A DNA stretch of 64,000 bases from Lantana camara (lineage: Eukaryota > Streptophyta > Magnoliopsida > Lamiales > Verbenaceae). The stretch covers positions 96,573,001 through 96,637,000 of the forward strand of contig CM074861.1 of the NCBI GenBank assembly GCA_037501455.1, given 5' to 3'. Under the pieces are notes generated by a model. That model saw nothing but the letters and a program-made list of their open reading frames with translations. It ran no database searches and had not been told where the DNA came from. Position 1 is the first letter of the stretch. Every line of letters begins with the position of its first letter. This document shows, piece after piece, positions 12,867 to 25,700 of the stretch. Both the position numbers and the translations under genes were made by a program.

Positions 12867-13334
12867 GGTTGTACTCATTCAGAACCAAACGCCTTGGATG
12901 TTTACTTGCAGTCGGAAATAATGGAAAACTGTTGAAGAGTATTGGGAGCTAGAATATATTTTTACCCTAATTTACAGAAAATTACATCTAGACCCCCTTA
13001 GGTTATGAAAATTTGCAGTTTGTATCCCTTCGGTTCATCACTTCAAACGCAAGAGCCAGAAATTTTGATAAATGTAAGAATGGCATAATTAATTACTTAA
13101 AAGAAGACATTATAAAATAGTATAATTATGGATAAACACATACTATCTGGATGGCAAAACAGAAATGATCAGTTGAGGCAAATGTGAATAAAAAATATGA
13201 GTCATCAAAAATGCATTTTCCCCTTCAATCATGGGAGTTAGTTTCTCCCTTGCCCACAAGTTAAAAGGCTACAAATGCAGCAAGCCTGAAACCATAAACC
13301 ATAAGCCATCACTGAAACTATTTTCTTCACTCAG
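12867..13334. other. Spacer between monooxygenase 2 and the acyltransferase
   Basis: 468 bp, AT-rich, no coding signal. A MITE-like fragment of the 'aaaattacatctagaccccc' type lies near 12970-13050. The rest is the 3' UTR of one gene and the promoter of the next. Confidence 0.5.
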
Positions 13335-14763
13335 ATGGCTGAAGTTTCCTTCATCTGTAAACGAACTGTTGTCGGCACAAAGCCGGTGGAGCCGGGAAAG
13401 TTCACCCCTCTCTCAGCTCTTGACAGAATAATGGAACACAATCATCTTCGTGCAGTGTTCTATTACAATTTTCCCATGGGGAGAAGGGATGGAGAGCTTA
13501 CAAAGAAGCTCAGAGACTCTATGTCTGATATGCTGACAGCTTTTCCAGTAGTCACGGGACGACTGGTGAGGACGCCTGAGGGACATTGGAGGGTTAAATG
13601 CAACGATGCTGGATTAAGAATGGTGGAAGCGAAAGTGGGAGGAACTTTGCATGAGTGGCTGCAGAATGTTGATAGGGAGAAGGAGCTCAAGTTGGTTCAT
13701 TGGGAGGAAATGTTTCAGAAACCATATTTCTGGTCTCCTTTTTATGTTCAGGTACAGATCATATTCGTATGGTTGAAAGATTATAGTTTTTCTTATGGGG
13801 TAAGTTTATTTTTAAGACACTTTCTGTGTCTCTCTCTCCTGACAGATCACAGAGTTTGAAGAGGGTGGATTAGCAATAGGTTTGAGCTGCACTCATCTAC
13901 TCTGTGATCCCATCTGTGCTACGATGATGATCAAAGCATGGGCCGACATGGTGCTGAAAGGTGAAATTACATATATGCCGTTGTTCCACTCCTTGCCACC
14001 TCAAAAACAAGAAAACAGAATCACCCACCACCAACCTTACTTGATCAAACACTACAAAACAGCTATAGAAAATCCAGCTCCAACATCTGAAACGAAACAT
14101 ACCACCATCGCTCTTCAACTCAATCACGAAATGGTGATGCGTTGCATGTCCCTGGCTGGAAAATCCACCCCAAATGAATCCATAACAGCCTTCCATGCCC
14201 TGGCTGCACTGTTCTGGACGCGTATAAGCAGGATAAAGGGAATGCAGAATGCTCTGATTAGCATGTCGATATGTTCAGACACGCGAAACGTGCTAGGATT
14301 GGAGAAGGGCTTCTTCGGAAACTGCATGGTTTACAGCACGGTGGAGGCAAACGGATTAGATCACGTAGATGAAGTATGTAAAGCTGCTGGTTTTATAAAA
14401 GAAGCTGTTTCAAGAATGGACAAAGATGAAATTTTGGAGCTGTTTGAGTGGCTGGAACACGAAAAGTGTGGGAACCCTCCATTGATGAATGGTTCTAGTC
14501 TGACATTTGTTGATTTAGAGAATGTGGAATTGTGTTCTGCCATTTTTGAAGGGGGTTCGAGCCCGGTTCGTGCATCGTACTATATCGAACCAGCTGTTGG
14601 AATGGGGCAGGTAGTTATCGTACTTGCTCCCAGAGGAGACGGGCCGTGCAGTAGAGTGGTGGCGGTCACGCTCCCGGAAGATGAAGCTGAGAAGCTTCTA
14701 GAAGATGCATGGATTCAGAAATATGAACCAACTGTTCTGATGGGATTCAACAAAAAAAAGTAA
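13335..14763 (+). CDS. BAHD-family acyltransferase (HXXXD present, DFGWG absent)
   Basis: BAHD enzymes move an acyl group from acyl-CoA to an alcohol or amine in the cytosol. Two exons, 13335-13751 and 13846-14763, phase 0 at the join, giving 444 residues, the normal family length. The intron sits where BAHD genes usually have theirs, shortly before the catalytic motif. The catalytic HXXXD motif is HLLCD, in the first third of exon 2 after GGLAIGLSCT. Conserved LTAFPVVTGRL (exon 1) and GFFGNCMVY (exon 2) support the family. The structural DFGWG motif expected near the C-terminus is replaced by a segment reading VRASYYIEPAVGMGQ. That places it with divergent BAHDs such as the CER2-like and related plant proteins, in which classical transferase activity is doubtful. 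ATG 13335 gives the family start MAEVSFICKRTVV. Substrate unknown. Confidence 0.9.
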
Positions 14764-14804
14764 AAAAGAAGATGTCTTAATGTAAACTATGATATGAAGA
14801 AAAT

Positions 14805-14809
14805 AAAAA
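14805..14809 (-). terminator. Pol III oligo(T) terminator of tRNA-Gly
   Basis: On the minus strand, three bases after the tRNA discriminator base, there is a run of five T followed by a second T run after one A. This is the expected RNA polymerase III stop. Confidence 0.75.
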
Positions 14810-14812
14810 TTA

Positions 14813-14884
14813 TGCGTTTGCCGGGAGTCGAACCCGGGTCTATTGCTTGGAAGGCAATTATCCTAACCGTTGGACTACAAACGC
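14813..14884 (-). tRNA. tRNA-Gly(UCC): tRNA-Gly (anticodon UCC)
   Basis: Minus strand, 72 bases with the discriminator A. Acceptor stem GCGTTTG pairs with CAAACGC. The D arm contains the A box (TAGTCCAACGGTTAGGA). The anticodon stem ATTGC/GCAAT closes the loop CTTCCAA, giving anticodon UCC. The T arm CCGGGTTCGACTCCCGG is the B box. No intron and CCA not encoded, as expected for a nuclear gene. It starts 49 bp after the acyltransferase stop and is convergent with that gene. Confidence 0.97.
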
Positions 14885-14984
14885 TATTTGTTGAATGATC
14901 TACCGTTTTGGTTTTTGTTTTATTATTTTTTCATATTAAATCTCAAATACCACTAAAACAAAAATATAATTAGTAGGGTTTGAT

Positions 14985-15082
14985 TGAGCAAGAAAACGTC
15001 CGTTCATTCTTAACCAAATATCAGTAGATTGAAGGGTGCGAATGAGCGAAAAAAACTCTCATTCATTCTTAACCAAATATCA
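14985..15082. repeat. Short tandem duplication, unit about 60 bp
   Basis: The string cattcttaaccaaatatcag occurs twice in this span, at about 15005 and 15063, each preceded by a similar gagcgaaaa/gagcaagaaaa sequence. Confidence 0.6.
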
Positions 15083-15467
15083 GAAGAACGAGTGTTGATT
15101 ATCAATATGGAACGAGTTTAAATTTTTTGATTAGTTGATGGTAGCTTTTTCGTTCGGGAAAAGAAAGAACTAAAAAATGTACTAAGATTCCCAAATTATA
15201 TTCTCAAACAAAATTTTCTCACCTTCTTTTGTCCTATGCAAAACTACCACAACAATTCTTTATAGGATTTGAATTTAACAATTAAAAAAGTTTAAAGAAT
15301 TGATTTTCCATTGGTAGGGAATTAAGGACATGAGGTCATGCTAGCTAGTTGGGTTGTAAATTTGTAATACTAACAACATGATGCAATGAAAAAAGGCCCA
15401 CAACAATAATGTGCTTCTAGAACCTCATCAATTAGCTCTTAATTAAATCTCATATAAGCCAAATTAA

Positions 15468-15468
<1 letters not shown>

Positions 15469-15502
<34 letters not shown>
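15469..15502. repeat. (AAT)n microsatellite
   Basis: About eleven consecutive AAT units in intergenic DNA. Confidence 0.95.
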
Positions 15503-16794
15503 GTTGGGGATGATAACTAGCATATTCCGAAATTCTTTACATGTTTCGCTGTTGCTAATTGTCTGCATATTAAATTCTTAAGCATGTGAGATTTAAATAA
15601 AATAAAAAAAAAAACCACTAATTTTTATAATAAACTATCATCTATATTCAATGTTATTCCTAAGAAAATTAATACAAATCAATTAAATTCATCCCACATT
15701 TGTAAATATTCAAACCACTAATATGCAAAATTTTCCAATAGTTTTTTAAAACTCGAACATATATTTTTCTTATTTTTAGAATATGTGAACCGTTGCTTCA
15801 TTTATGCAACTTTATAATGCTAATTAACTTACGGTGGAAGTACGCGGTAGTGAATATATATTCACTAAAGAATCAAGTAATATAATTTAAGAATTTGATG
15901 TTATAGTAGTTTAACCAATAATTTTATATTTAAATTTATGATAATGCACTTATCATTGGTAAAGATAATTTTATACGTAATTGATTTAGATCCGACTTAA
16001 ACTCAAATCATCCCTTCAACCCCCAAGAATTGGCTTAGAGCATCTTCAAGTTTTGAAGAATTCAAGAAAGCATCCGACGATCATGAATATCTCCCTAACT
16101 TAATAAATTACAGATTCTGAAATGTCAGACTATATATATATATATAGCAAAAATTACTAATTCCCAGAAACCAAAACTTAGATATCACGCGTTCAGACAA
16201 TATTAATAATTGATGCCATTTTGCAAATACAGTAAGTTTTGGGAATATCAACAGTACTCCTTAATCAACAATTCCCGCAATAACTAATTAATTATATATA
16301 TTACGTACTCTTTATATATATATTACGTACTCTTGGCGAAATAATAGTTTACTACTTCAAAAAAGATAAAGATTTAATTATAAACTTATTAGAAGTAATA
16401 ATTAAAAAATTATGTTCAACAACTTTGTAAGGTGCACATGGACGCATAATTAAGTTGGATGCGTGTACCCTCTAAAAATTATTAATATTTTTTACTATTT
16501 ATGATAGTTAAGTTGACTTGGGACCGACAAATCATCTTAGGATTTCAATGGGATTTATATGGATCCGGATTAATTATCAAAATGTGATAATTAATAATTA
16601 TTATCTATTAATACTTGTCAGGATTACAAGAAAATGGGCAAATAATCATGGCCACTTTATTGCATGATTTGGAAGATCACACCATAATTTGCTGTGGATG
16701 AAGGGGTTTAAGTGTAATTTTCATAAACGTATCGTATACGAGGGGGTGTAGATGTAATTTGTGTTGAGAAATTGTATAATTTGTAATTTCAATA

Positions 16795-16940
16795 GTTTAA
16801 CTTATGATGCACAGATACAGAGATAAATTTTATTTTTTTTTTGAATTTCTCATGTAAGGAGTGTTAGACATATGTGTCCGATACGATATAACAATAATAA
16901 AATAATATTTTTAGAAGTGTCCATACATTTATAGTTTAAC
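16795..16940. repeat. Dispersed repeat copy ('tgtccgatacga' family)
   Basis: Shares the ordered words gatgcac, ttgaatttc, gtgtccgatacga and aataatatttttagaa with 6240-6440. Fragments in reverse orientation are suggested near 18890-18985. No terminal repeats were found. Confidence 0.45.
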
Positions 16941-17169
16941 TAATAACAAATTGCAACTTGCACTGCCGTCCAACGTCAATTAAAGGAAGTTTTGCAAGGG
17001 CACGGACACCATATATAAATATATTTGTATTATATATATAAAAAAAGAAAGAAAGAGTGCTTCTTAATCAAAGCATAAAGGCATCATGGTACGATGGACA
17101 TTGGAACCTTGATATAAATCTTTCTATTAATGGAGATTCATTTATGAACCCATTTTTCTTGATGAATTA

Positions 17170-17710
17170 CTAAACTAGCAAAAATCCTAAATCAAGAACC
17201 TAATTTCTAGAAGTTTGACACAAATTGCAAGATTTTAGGGTCGTAGGTTTAGCAAGTGAACGTGGATTGTTTTTGTAAAACCATAAATCAATAAACTAAG
17301 TTTTAGATGTATGAACAAACTCGGTAATTTTATAGTTGTGGGTTCGATTCTTGTCAACGTAGATTGTTTGCAAAAATCCTAAATCAAAAATCTAACTTTT
17401 AGAAGTTTGAGATAAACTTCATGATCTTGGCTTCAGTTTTTATGAACGTAAATTATTTTTGAGACACACTCTGTAATTTTAGGGTTGTGGGTTCGGTTTC
17501 TATGCACGTGAATTGTTTACAAAAACCCTAAATCAAGAAACTAAAAATTTGAGACAAGCTCCATGATTTTAAGGTTGTGAGTTCGGTTTTGTTGAACGTG
17601 AATTATTTCCAAAAACCCTAAATCAAGAAAGTTAGAGGTTTGAGATATAATTTTAAAGTTGGAACCTAACTTTTGGAGGTTTGAGATATGATTTTAAAGT
17701 TGTGACCCTT
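17170..17710. repeat. Degenerate tandem array, period about 105-120 bp, about five copies
   Basis: Each copy runs 'aaaacctaaatcaagaa ... ttttagaagtttgaga ... attttagggttgtggg ttcg ... gaacgtgaattgttt' with many substitutions. Starts are near 17175, 17275, 17375, 17518 and 17600. Several copies contain a gggttcgattc-like word that resembles a Pol III B box. Confidence 0.65.
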
Positions 17711-18060
17711 GTGGGTGGTAAGAATAGGACAGTTGCACTAAGGAAGAGAGCTAGGGATTTGATAAAGGTGATAGAACAGGGTTCCAAACCTGCCTTCAAC
17801 TGGGCTCCCTAAATGTCTACCCCGGCTTGTAAGACTCCTGCCGTCGACAGATGCCCTATGCCACCTTTCGTGAACAGCTATGCCCGAGAATGAAGAGACG
17901 GCCGGGGATTCTCGTGCAGGAACAGGCGTAGGCCTATAGCATGCCCTTCACCCAGTAGGTACCCCCGGATCTACTAGTCATCGCCTTTGAGCTGGGAAAA
18001 GCCTCAACGGCCTGGAGTAGGCTATTCTTGATTCAGGGGTTTTGTGAAATTGAGCTGGGA
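17710..18060. other. GC-richer island of unknown origin in AT-rich DNA
   Basis: About 350 bp with much higher GC than both flanks and no AT tracts. It contains words such as taccccggcttgtaagac and gacggccggggattctcg. No long ORF. Composition and sharp edges suggest an inserted foreign segment, for example plant mitochondrial DNA or a transposon fragment. I do not recognise a gene in it. Confidence 0.4.
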
Positions 18061-19774
18061 AATTGCCTAATTTATTATTTCTGATTATTAGTTTGATTGA
18101 TAATATTTTTTGTATCCGATTCGACTCAAATACTATGCAATTGAATTAATTTGATTTAACACATTAAAAAAAAGAAAAAATAATTTGAAATTAGCAGCTA
18201 CACATATTTATATATAAATCATTTTCAACTCTTTAATTTTGTCTTATTAGTTAACCACTCTTGTCTATCATATTCAAGATAATACCACCTTCAGTTAAAT
18301 GCATTCAAGATAATCACTAAAATCTTTCCATTCAATCACCCCATATTTGGCCGCTATTCATTAAATCAGTTAAAAATTTCTAATTCTATCATTAGTAAAA
18401 AGAGTTATTCGGTGATTCAATTACAACTTTCAAACTCGAATAGTTATAAATGCGACCAACCTCGATAAAAAAGAATAACATAATTTTAGAAATTCGATCC
18501 GTATCGAATTCAAGCATTGAATAACAAATCTTTTGACAGCCACATTGAATGATATGATTGTCAGTGTCCAACCCATTCAAAGTAGAGATAAAATCATGCC
18601 CTTTGAATTCAAAATGCCCATCTTCAAGCAGACAGTGAAATTACACACACGTATAATAAAGGTTCACCATGTGACTGTAGCCTTATTTTAATGCAGAAAC
18701 AGTTGTCCTAAGTATCATGCTCAGGAAAAAATTGTGATCTTCGACACAACATATCCCTACTAATTCGAGACGGTGGATCTTCTCATAATAATTCGTGAAG
18801 ACACTCAGATTTCTTTGCATCATTTTTGGACACCACGTTTCTTTATTATTCTTTTGAATTCAAACACCATCAACCATGTTCTCATATCACAAATCTTGTC
18901 GTGTCGTGTCGAACACTCATGTCGAACCATCTTTACTTTTGGATTTGTACTGTGCCGTGTCTTGATCCATATCCGTGTCCATGCATTATAGGGGTTGACG
19001 TAATGCTTTCTTTATGCCAATCTTGGTCCAGAAAACTTGGCCTATAGAGGAACAGATTCTTGCTGCATAAATCAGTTGATTTGGTTACTTAGAAATGAAT
19101 CAAAGTGCAGTTTAATAAGATTTTGCAAGTGGGATTTGAATTTGACTTCATCCCATTTCGATTTTGTGCCTTTCAATAATAGTTTTTTGCATTTATGGTG
19201 GATGTCACTAAAGAGATGAAGAAGAATTATGTTCTCCACATAAAACCAAACAGGGCAGAGAGGAAAAAAACAAAAAATAAGACAAAAAAATAGTTGAAAT
19301 GGAAACCTATAAAGAAATCAAGAACTATGAAGCAGTAAGAGCATGAATGATTTAAAATGATCTAAAAAGCAATAACAATAGTCACCAAAAATAATAATAT
19401 TAATAAATATAAATATAAATATAAAGGTAGCATATTTGGCCTCATGAGCCAATTGATTGAGTTCAACTGACATCAATCCTGACATCAATCACACTAAAAT
19501 AGTATATTCATGTTGACCTTCATCAGCACTGCATAGATGATGATATAACTTGAGCACAACTCAAATCACATTTATTATTCAGAATCAAGTATCCCTCCAA
19601 AAATATTCAGGCCTCACATAATGACAGATAAGACTTGAACATAACTACCATATAAAGACAGAGTCTTGAGCATGAATCACAACCATAGCAGAAAGAAGAT
19701 ATGTACCTGTTCTAGCATGGAAGCCATCCCCTGCAGTTCCTGAGGTGCATCACCATCCAATTCCTGCTTTCGAA

Positions 19775-22700
19775 ATGGAAGGCGGCGACATATTCAGAGT
19801 CAGCAGCGCGCGTTTGAGCAGCTCTAACATATGGAGGAACACCGGCATGGAAGTTTTCTCGAAGTCCTCTGTTGAAGCTGATGATGAAGAAGCATTGAAA
19901 TGGGCTGCATTGGAGAAACTTCCGACGAATCTTCGTATAAGGAGAGGAATACTTACCGAAGAAGAGGGAAAAACACGAGAAGTCGATATAAGGAATCTTG
20001 GATTAGTTGAAAGGAAGAATCTTATTGAGAGACTATTGAGGATTGCGGAGGAAGGCAATGAGAAGTTCTTGCTAAAGTTTAAGGAACGTATTCAGAGGTA
20101 GTTCTTTTTGGCAAAAGAATGTTTATTTTGCAATTCTGATGATTAAACTGCAAATTTTTGGATTTGATTCAGAGTTGGACTTGATCTTCCGACTATAGAA
20201 GTCCGGTTCGAACACTTAAACGTTGATGCCGATGCTTATGTTGGCGGTCGAGCTTTGCCTACAGTATTCAACTTCACTGTCAACATCTTGGAGGTGATTC
20301 AGATCAACTTTTAAGCAAAATGGACTATAAAAAAGGAGAAACAATGTTGGCATGAATTTTCTAACTTTTTCTATTATGCATAGGGGTTTTTGAGTTATCT
20401 TCATATTCTTCCGAGTCGAAAGAAACCTTTACCAATTCTACATGATGTTAGTGGAATCATCAAACCTGGAAGGTGAGCTCAGAGATGATAGCAATTTTGA
20501 ACTGTATAAAACTGCACAGTTTCTGATCATCTTTTTCTTAAATTCGATATACTCTTGTTTCTGCAGAATGGCACTTCTTTTGGGGCCGCCGAGCTCCGGA
20601 AAAACCACGCTGCTGTTGGCTTTGGCTGGAAAACTCGATAAAGATTTAAAGGTACACAAACATATCTCCATTTACAAGTGCTGATCATATTAGAAATGTA
20701 TTGGGAAAAAAAGTCAATCAGAGAGGTAAGGAAATGGCTTTGATCGCAGGTATCGGGAAGAGTAACGTACAACGGTCATGAGATGAATGAATTTGTACCT
20801 CAAAGGACGTCGGCTTACATCAGTCAGCATGATCTGCACATAGGAGAAATGACAGTTAGAGAAACACTAGCTTTCTCAGCAAGATGTCAAGGAGTTGGAG
20901 CTCGTTATGGTAAATTAATGTTTCACACTCGACAATAACATGTCCTGTAATTATAGATTAGAGTATAAAGTATAACAATCTTTGGTTTCGATCCGAACTT
21001 TTCAGAGATGCTGGCAGAATTGTCGAGAAGAGAGAAGGATGCAAACATTAAGCCAGATCCTGATCTTGATATTTTCATGAAGGTATTATGATTAGCTTAA
21101 GAGAAAAGCTCCTTCAATATCAGCAGCCATAAATTGTGTCACTAGACAATTCATCTTTTGTTCGATTTTTGTCGCACATACAGGCAGCATCAATCGAAGG
21201 GCAGGAAGCAAATGTTGTGACAGATTACATCCTCAAGGTAACTACTCACAATTCTCAAAATATCATTACCTTTAACTCAGATATTTATGCAAATGACTGA
21301 ATCTTTTCAATATTAATAGATCTTGGGGCTTGAGGTATGTGCTGATACTCTAGTTGGTGATGAGATGGTTCGAGGAATTTCTGGAGGGCAACGGAAAAGA
21401 CTGACAACAGGTATATACATATAATTTTGTGTCATTGTGTGTGTGTTCCTTAATGATTCATATATTTCATTCTAATGTAATTTCAGGGGAAATGATGGTT
21501 GGACCGGCACGAGCTCTATTTATGGATGAGATATCAACTGGTTTGGATAGTTCAACAACTTTTCAAATAGTCAATTCAATAAGGCAATCAATCCACATTC
21601 TGCAAGGAACAGCTATAATCTCACTCCTCCAGCCTGCACCAGAAACATATGACTTATTCGACGACATAATCCTATTATCAGACTGTCAGATTGTTTACCA
21701 AGGTCCCCGTGAAAATGTACTGGAATTCTTCGAGTTTATGGGTTTCAGATGTCCTGACAGGAAAGGAGTAGCAGATTTTTTGCAAGAAGTAAGTAAATCT
21801 CATTTAGTCTCTGTCATTTTGCCAGGAAATAAAGGAAAAATTAAAACTAAACTCCTTTTCATGGAATATATTAGGTGACGTCGAAGAAGGATCAAGAGCA
21901 GTACTGGAAAAACAAAAACGAGCCATACAGTTATATTTCGGTGAAGGAGTTTTCAGAGGCATTTCAGTCATTTCATGTCGGCCGAAAGCTAGGTGATGAG
22001 CTGGCGATTCCTTTTGACAAGCGAAAGAGCCACCCTCATGCTCTAACCACTGATAGATATGGTGTTAGCAAGAAGGAGCTTCTAAAAGCATGTGTAGCTA
22101 GAGAATTCTTATTGATGAGGAGGAATTCATTTGTGTATATATTCAAGATGATACAAGTAAGATTGCATATACACATGTACTTATAGTTTTATAATATAAC
22201 TAATATTTAGCTAACTGTTATTTTTTCTCTCTTTTTTCCAGCTTATACTTATGGCTAGTATATCAATGACCGTGTTTCTACGCACGAATATGCATAAGAA
22301 TACGGAGACAGATGGTGGAATTTACATGGGGGCTCTCTTTTATGCTCTTATAATGATCATGTTCAATGGTTTCTCAGAGCTAGCTCTGAGTATTCTGAAG
22401 CTTCCGGTCTTCTTCAAGCAACGGGATCTTCTGTTTTTCCCTGCATGGGCATATTCTTTGCCCGCATGGGTCCTTAAAATCCCAATCACACTTGCTGAGG
22501 TTGTTGTTTGGGTTGGTATGACCTATTACACCACGGGATATGATTCTGATGTGGGAAGGTAACAATGTTTTTCAGTGCAATTCAATACTCCGAACATAAA
22601 TATGCATGCATGCAGATTCCTGATCTCTGAGTTCTTTCACTGGAGCAGATTCCTCAAGCATCTGTTTCTGCTTATATGCATCAATCAAATGGCTTCAGCA

Positions 22701-25700
22701 CTCTTTCGTATGCTGGGGGCTCTAGGAAGAAACGTCATAGTTGCTAATACATTTGGATCGTGTGCATTACTCACGGTTTTTGTCCTAGGTGGATTCATTT
22801 TATCACGAGGTAACTGAAAAGCTATTTTCAAGGCACCTTATACAGCATTTGATACTTAAAAAGAGCTTGTTTTGGGTCAGTCAAAAGCTGATAAGCTATT
22901 TTCCATGCCAGACAATATTAGGAAATGGTGGATATGGGGGTATTGGATCTCGCCTCTGATGTACGGGCAGAATGCCATAGCAGTGAACGAATTTCTTGGA
23001 AAGAGTTGGAGCCATGTAAGAACTTGTAAATTTCAAGGTTTTAGGGAAAATGAAATGTCCTAAGTAATTAAACAACTAATTAGTATAAATAATTTACAGA
23101 TTCCTCCTGGCAAGACAGAGACGGTGGGGTTGTCAATCTTGAAGTCTCGAGGGATTTTCCCGGAAGCAAATTGGTATTGGATTGGTGTAGAAGCAATTAT
23201 AGGATATGTATTCCTATTCAATTTCTTAGGGACCTTGGCTCTAACTTATCTCAACCGTAAGTATTCGTTCTATCTTCTCAATACATTTCAGTTTAAATTC
23301 TTCAGATTATAAAATAAGAGATCAACTGTTATGTTCGATGCAGCATTTGGGAAACCTCAAGCAGTTCTATCAGAAGAAACATTAGCAGAGAGGTATGCCA
23401 GCACACGGGGCGAGCCTATTCAACTGTCATCTAGAGGTAAGAAATATTAACTTCTGATAAGTCACAAAAGATCCAAGTTATGCCAACTAATACACGTGAT
23501 TAAAATACTTAGAAAGACAAGATGAAGATGTTCATAGAAGTGTATCATCAAGAGTTGGCAGCATCAGTAAATCCGAGGGGCATAGGAAGAGAGGAATGAT
23601 TTTACCTTTCCAACCACTTTCAATCACGTTTGATGATATCCATTATGCTGTAGACATGCCTCAGGTTTGTTTCCTACAAGTTTAAGTTAAAATTTCGTTA
23701 TAGTTTCAAACTTCTAAAGCTTGATCACCTACGCAGGAAATGAAAGCTCAGGGCATACAAGAGGAGAAGTTGGAGCTTTTGAAAGGTGTGAGTGGTGCTT
23801 TCAGGCCTGGTGTCTTGACTGCCTTAATGGGCATCAGCGGGGCAGGAAAGACTACTCTGATGGATGTATTGGCAGGTAGAAAAACGGGAGGATATATTGA
23901 TGGGAGCATCACGATATCAGGGTACCCAAAGAAGCAAGAAACATTTGCACGTATAGCAGGATACTGTGAGCAAACTGATGTTCACTCACCTCATGTTACG
24001 GTTTATGAATCCTTGCAATTCTCGGCCTGGCTTCGCTTGCCTCCTGAAGTCGACACCGCGACACGCAAGGTGATATACGCTTGAAGGTTTTCATAAAATT
24101 ACAAAAAAAACCCATATATATTGAAATTACAATGACCCTTTTAAAAGTACATGGAGGGGTTTTCTTTGAAGTGCTATTAGTAAAACCTCAGGGGGGTATT
24201 TGTTATTTACATAGATAGAGGGGCTCTTTTTGTAATTGGGTAAATGTTAGCTATTTTAAAAAGAAAACAACCCAGAATGTTACTGACTTTAAGAACCAAT
24301 AATGAACTGCAGATGTTCATAGAAGAGGTTATGGAACTAGTTGAGCTTACTCCATTAAGAGAAGCCCTCGTGGGCTTGCCAGGTGTGAACGGGCTTTCAA
24401 CCGAGCAACGAAAGAGGTTAACTATTGCAGTTGAACTCGTTGCAAATCCTTCTATTATTTTCATGGATGAGCCAACATCTGGGCTTGATGCTAGAGCGGC
24501 TGCAATTGTAATGAGAACTGTGAGAAACACAGTAGACACAGGTCGAACTGTTGTATGCACCATTCATCAACCGAGCATCGACATTTTTGATGCTTTTGAT
24601 GAGGTTCTTAACTGCCCTATCATTTTACAATTTATATTCCTTTGGCGAAAATAATAAAATTCTATAAATAAATGCAGTTACTACTGCTAAAACGAGGAGG
24701 TGAAGAAATATATGTTGGTCCTTTAGGCCGGCATTCGTCTCAACTCATCAAGTACTTTGAGGTGAGAGAACTATTACAAAATGTGTGATTTAAATTTCGA
24801 AACTCACAAGTTTGTGTTTAATTATTGACGTGATTGGTTTTGATTTCAACAGGGTATTGATGGAATCAGTAAAATCAAAGATGGGTACAATCCAGCTACA
24901 TGGATGCTGGAAATAACTTCAACAGTACAAGAAGCGGCTCTTGGTGTTAATTTCACAGAAATATACAAAAATTCTGAACTTTACAGGTAATATACGGATA
25001 ATTACTCTGGCATACCATGAGTTTTGGCCTAATTACACAAACTTCCCTCCCTCGAGGTTTCTTTTGAGAAATTACAAAAACGCCCTCTGATATTGACCTA
25101 ACGCATGCTGGTATGGTCGTGAATATAAAATCCACTATTGAAAGGTACGTCTCAAGGGGAAAATAAGATATTTTTAAAAGATTAGAGATGACTTCATCAA
25201 AAATCAATGATTTCTTTGACATGGGAAGTTTTTGCAATTTTCCAATCCTCAGGGGAAGTTCGTGTAATTAGGTACAACTGGCCGAAGTTTTTCAAAACAG
25301 ACAGATGATTAACATTTTTCCACTTGTTTGGTGAAATTTTTCAGGAGAAACAAAGCCTTGATCAAGGAACTCAGCGTACCTGCACCAGGTTCACAAGATC
25401 TACACTTCCCGACTCGGTATTCCCAATCTTTCTGGTCCCAATGCATGGCTTGCCTTTGGAAACAACATTGGTCATACTGGAGAAACCCACCGTACACTGC
25501 AGTCAGATTGCTTTTCACAACATTTATCGCCATAATGTTTGGAACTATTTTCTGGGATCTCGGCTCCAAAAGGTTAGCGAATAGACTAGAATCCCTCAAA
25601 AATTTTAAATATGCTTTACATCCTTCAAGTTACTCATTACATGCATTACTATAGGAGAAGGAAGCAAGATATCTTTAATGCAATGGGCTCCATGTATGCT

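Larger units (their letters stand above)
14900..19774. other. Gene-free AT-rich region of 4.9 kb
   Basis: No open frame here has family features or exon-like composition. Contents: a short tandem duplication (about 14985-15082), an (AAT)n microsatellite (about 15469-15502), a duplicated 'tatatatattacgtactc' (16291-16334), a dispersed 'gtgtccgatacga' repeat copy (about 16795-16940), a degenerate tandem array (about 17170-17710), a GC-richer island (about 17710-18060), another 'cgtgtcgtgtcg' repeat fragment (about 18890-18985), and the ABCG promoter and 5' UTR at the right end. Confidence 0.65.

Noticed and set aside
18392..19219. Several 60-73 aa ORFs before the ABCG gene
   Set aside because: Short, AT-driven, without splice-linked partners or family motifs. 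One overlaps a dispersed repeat.
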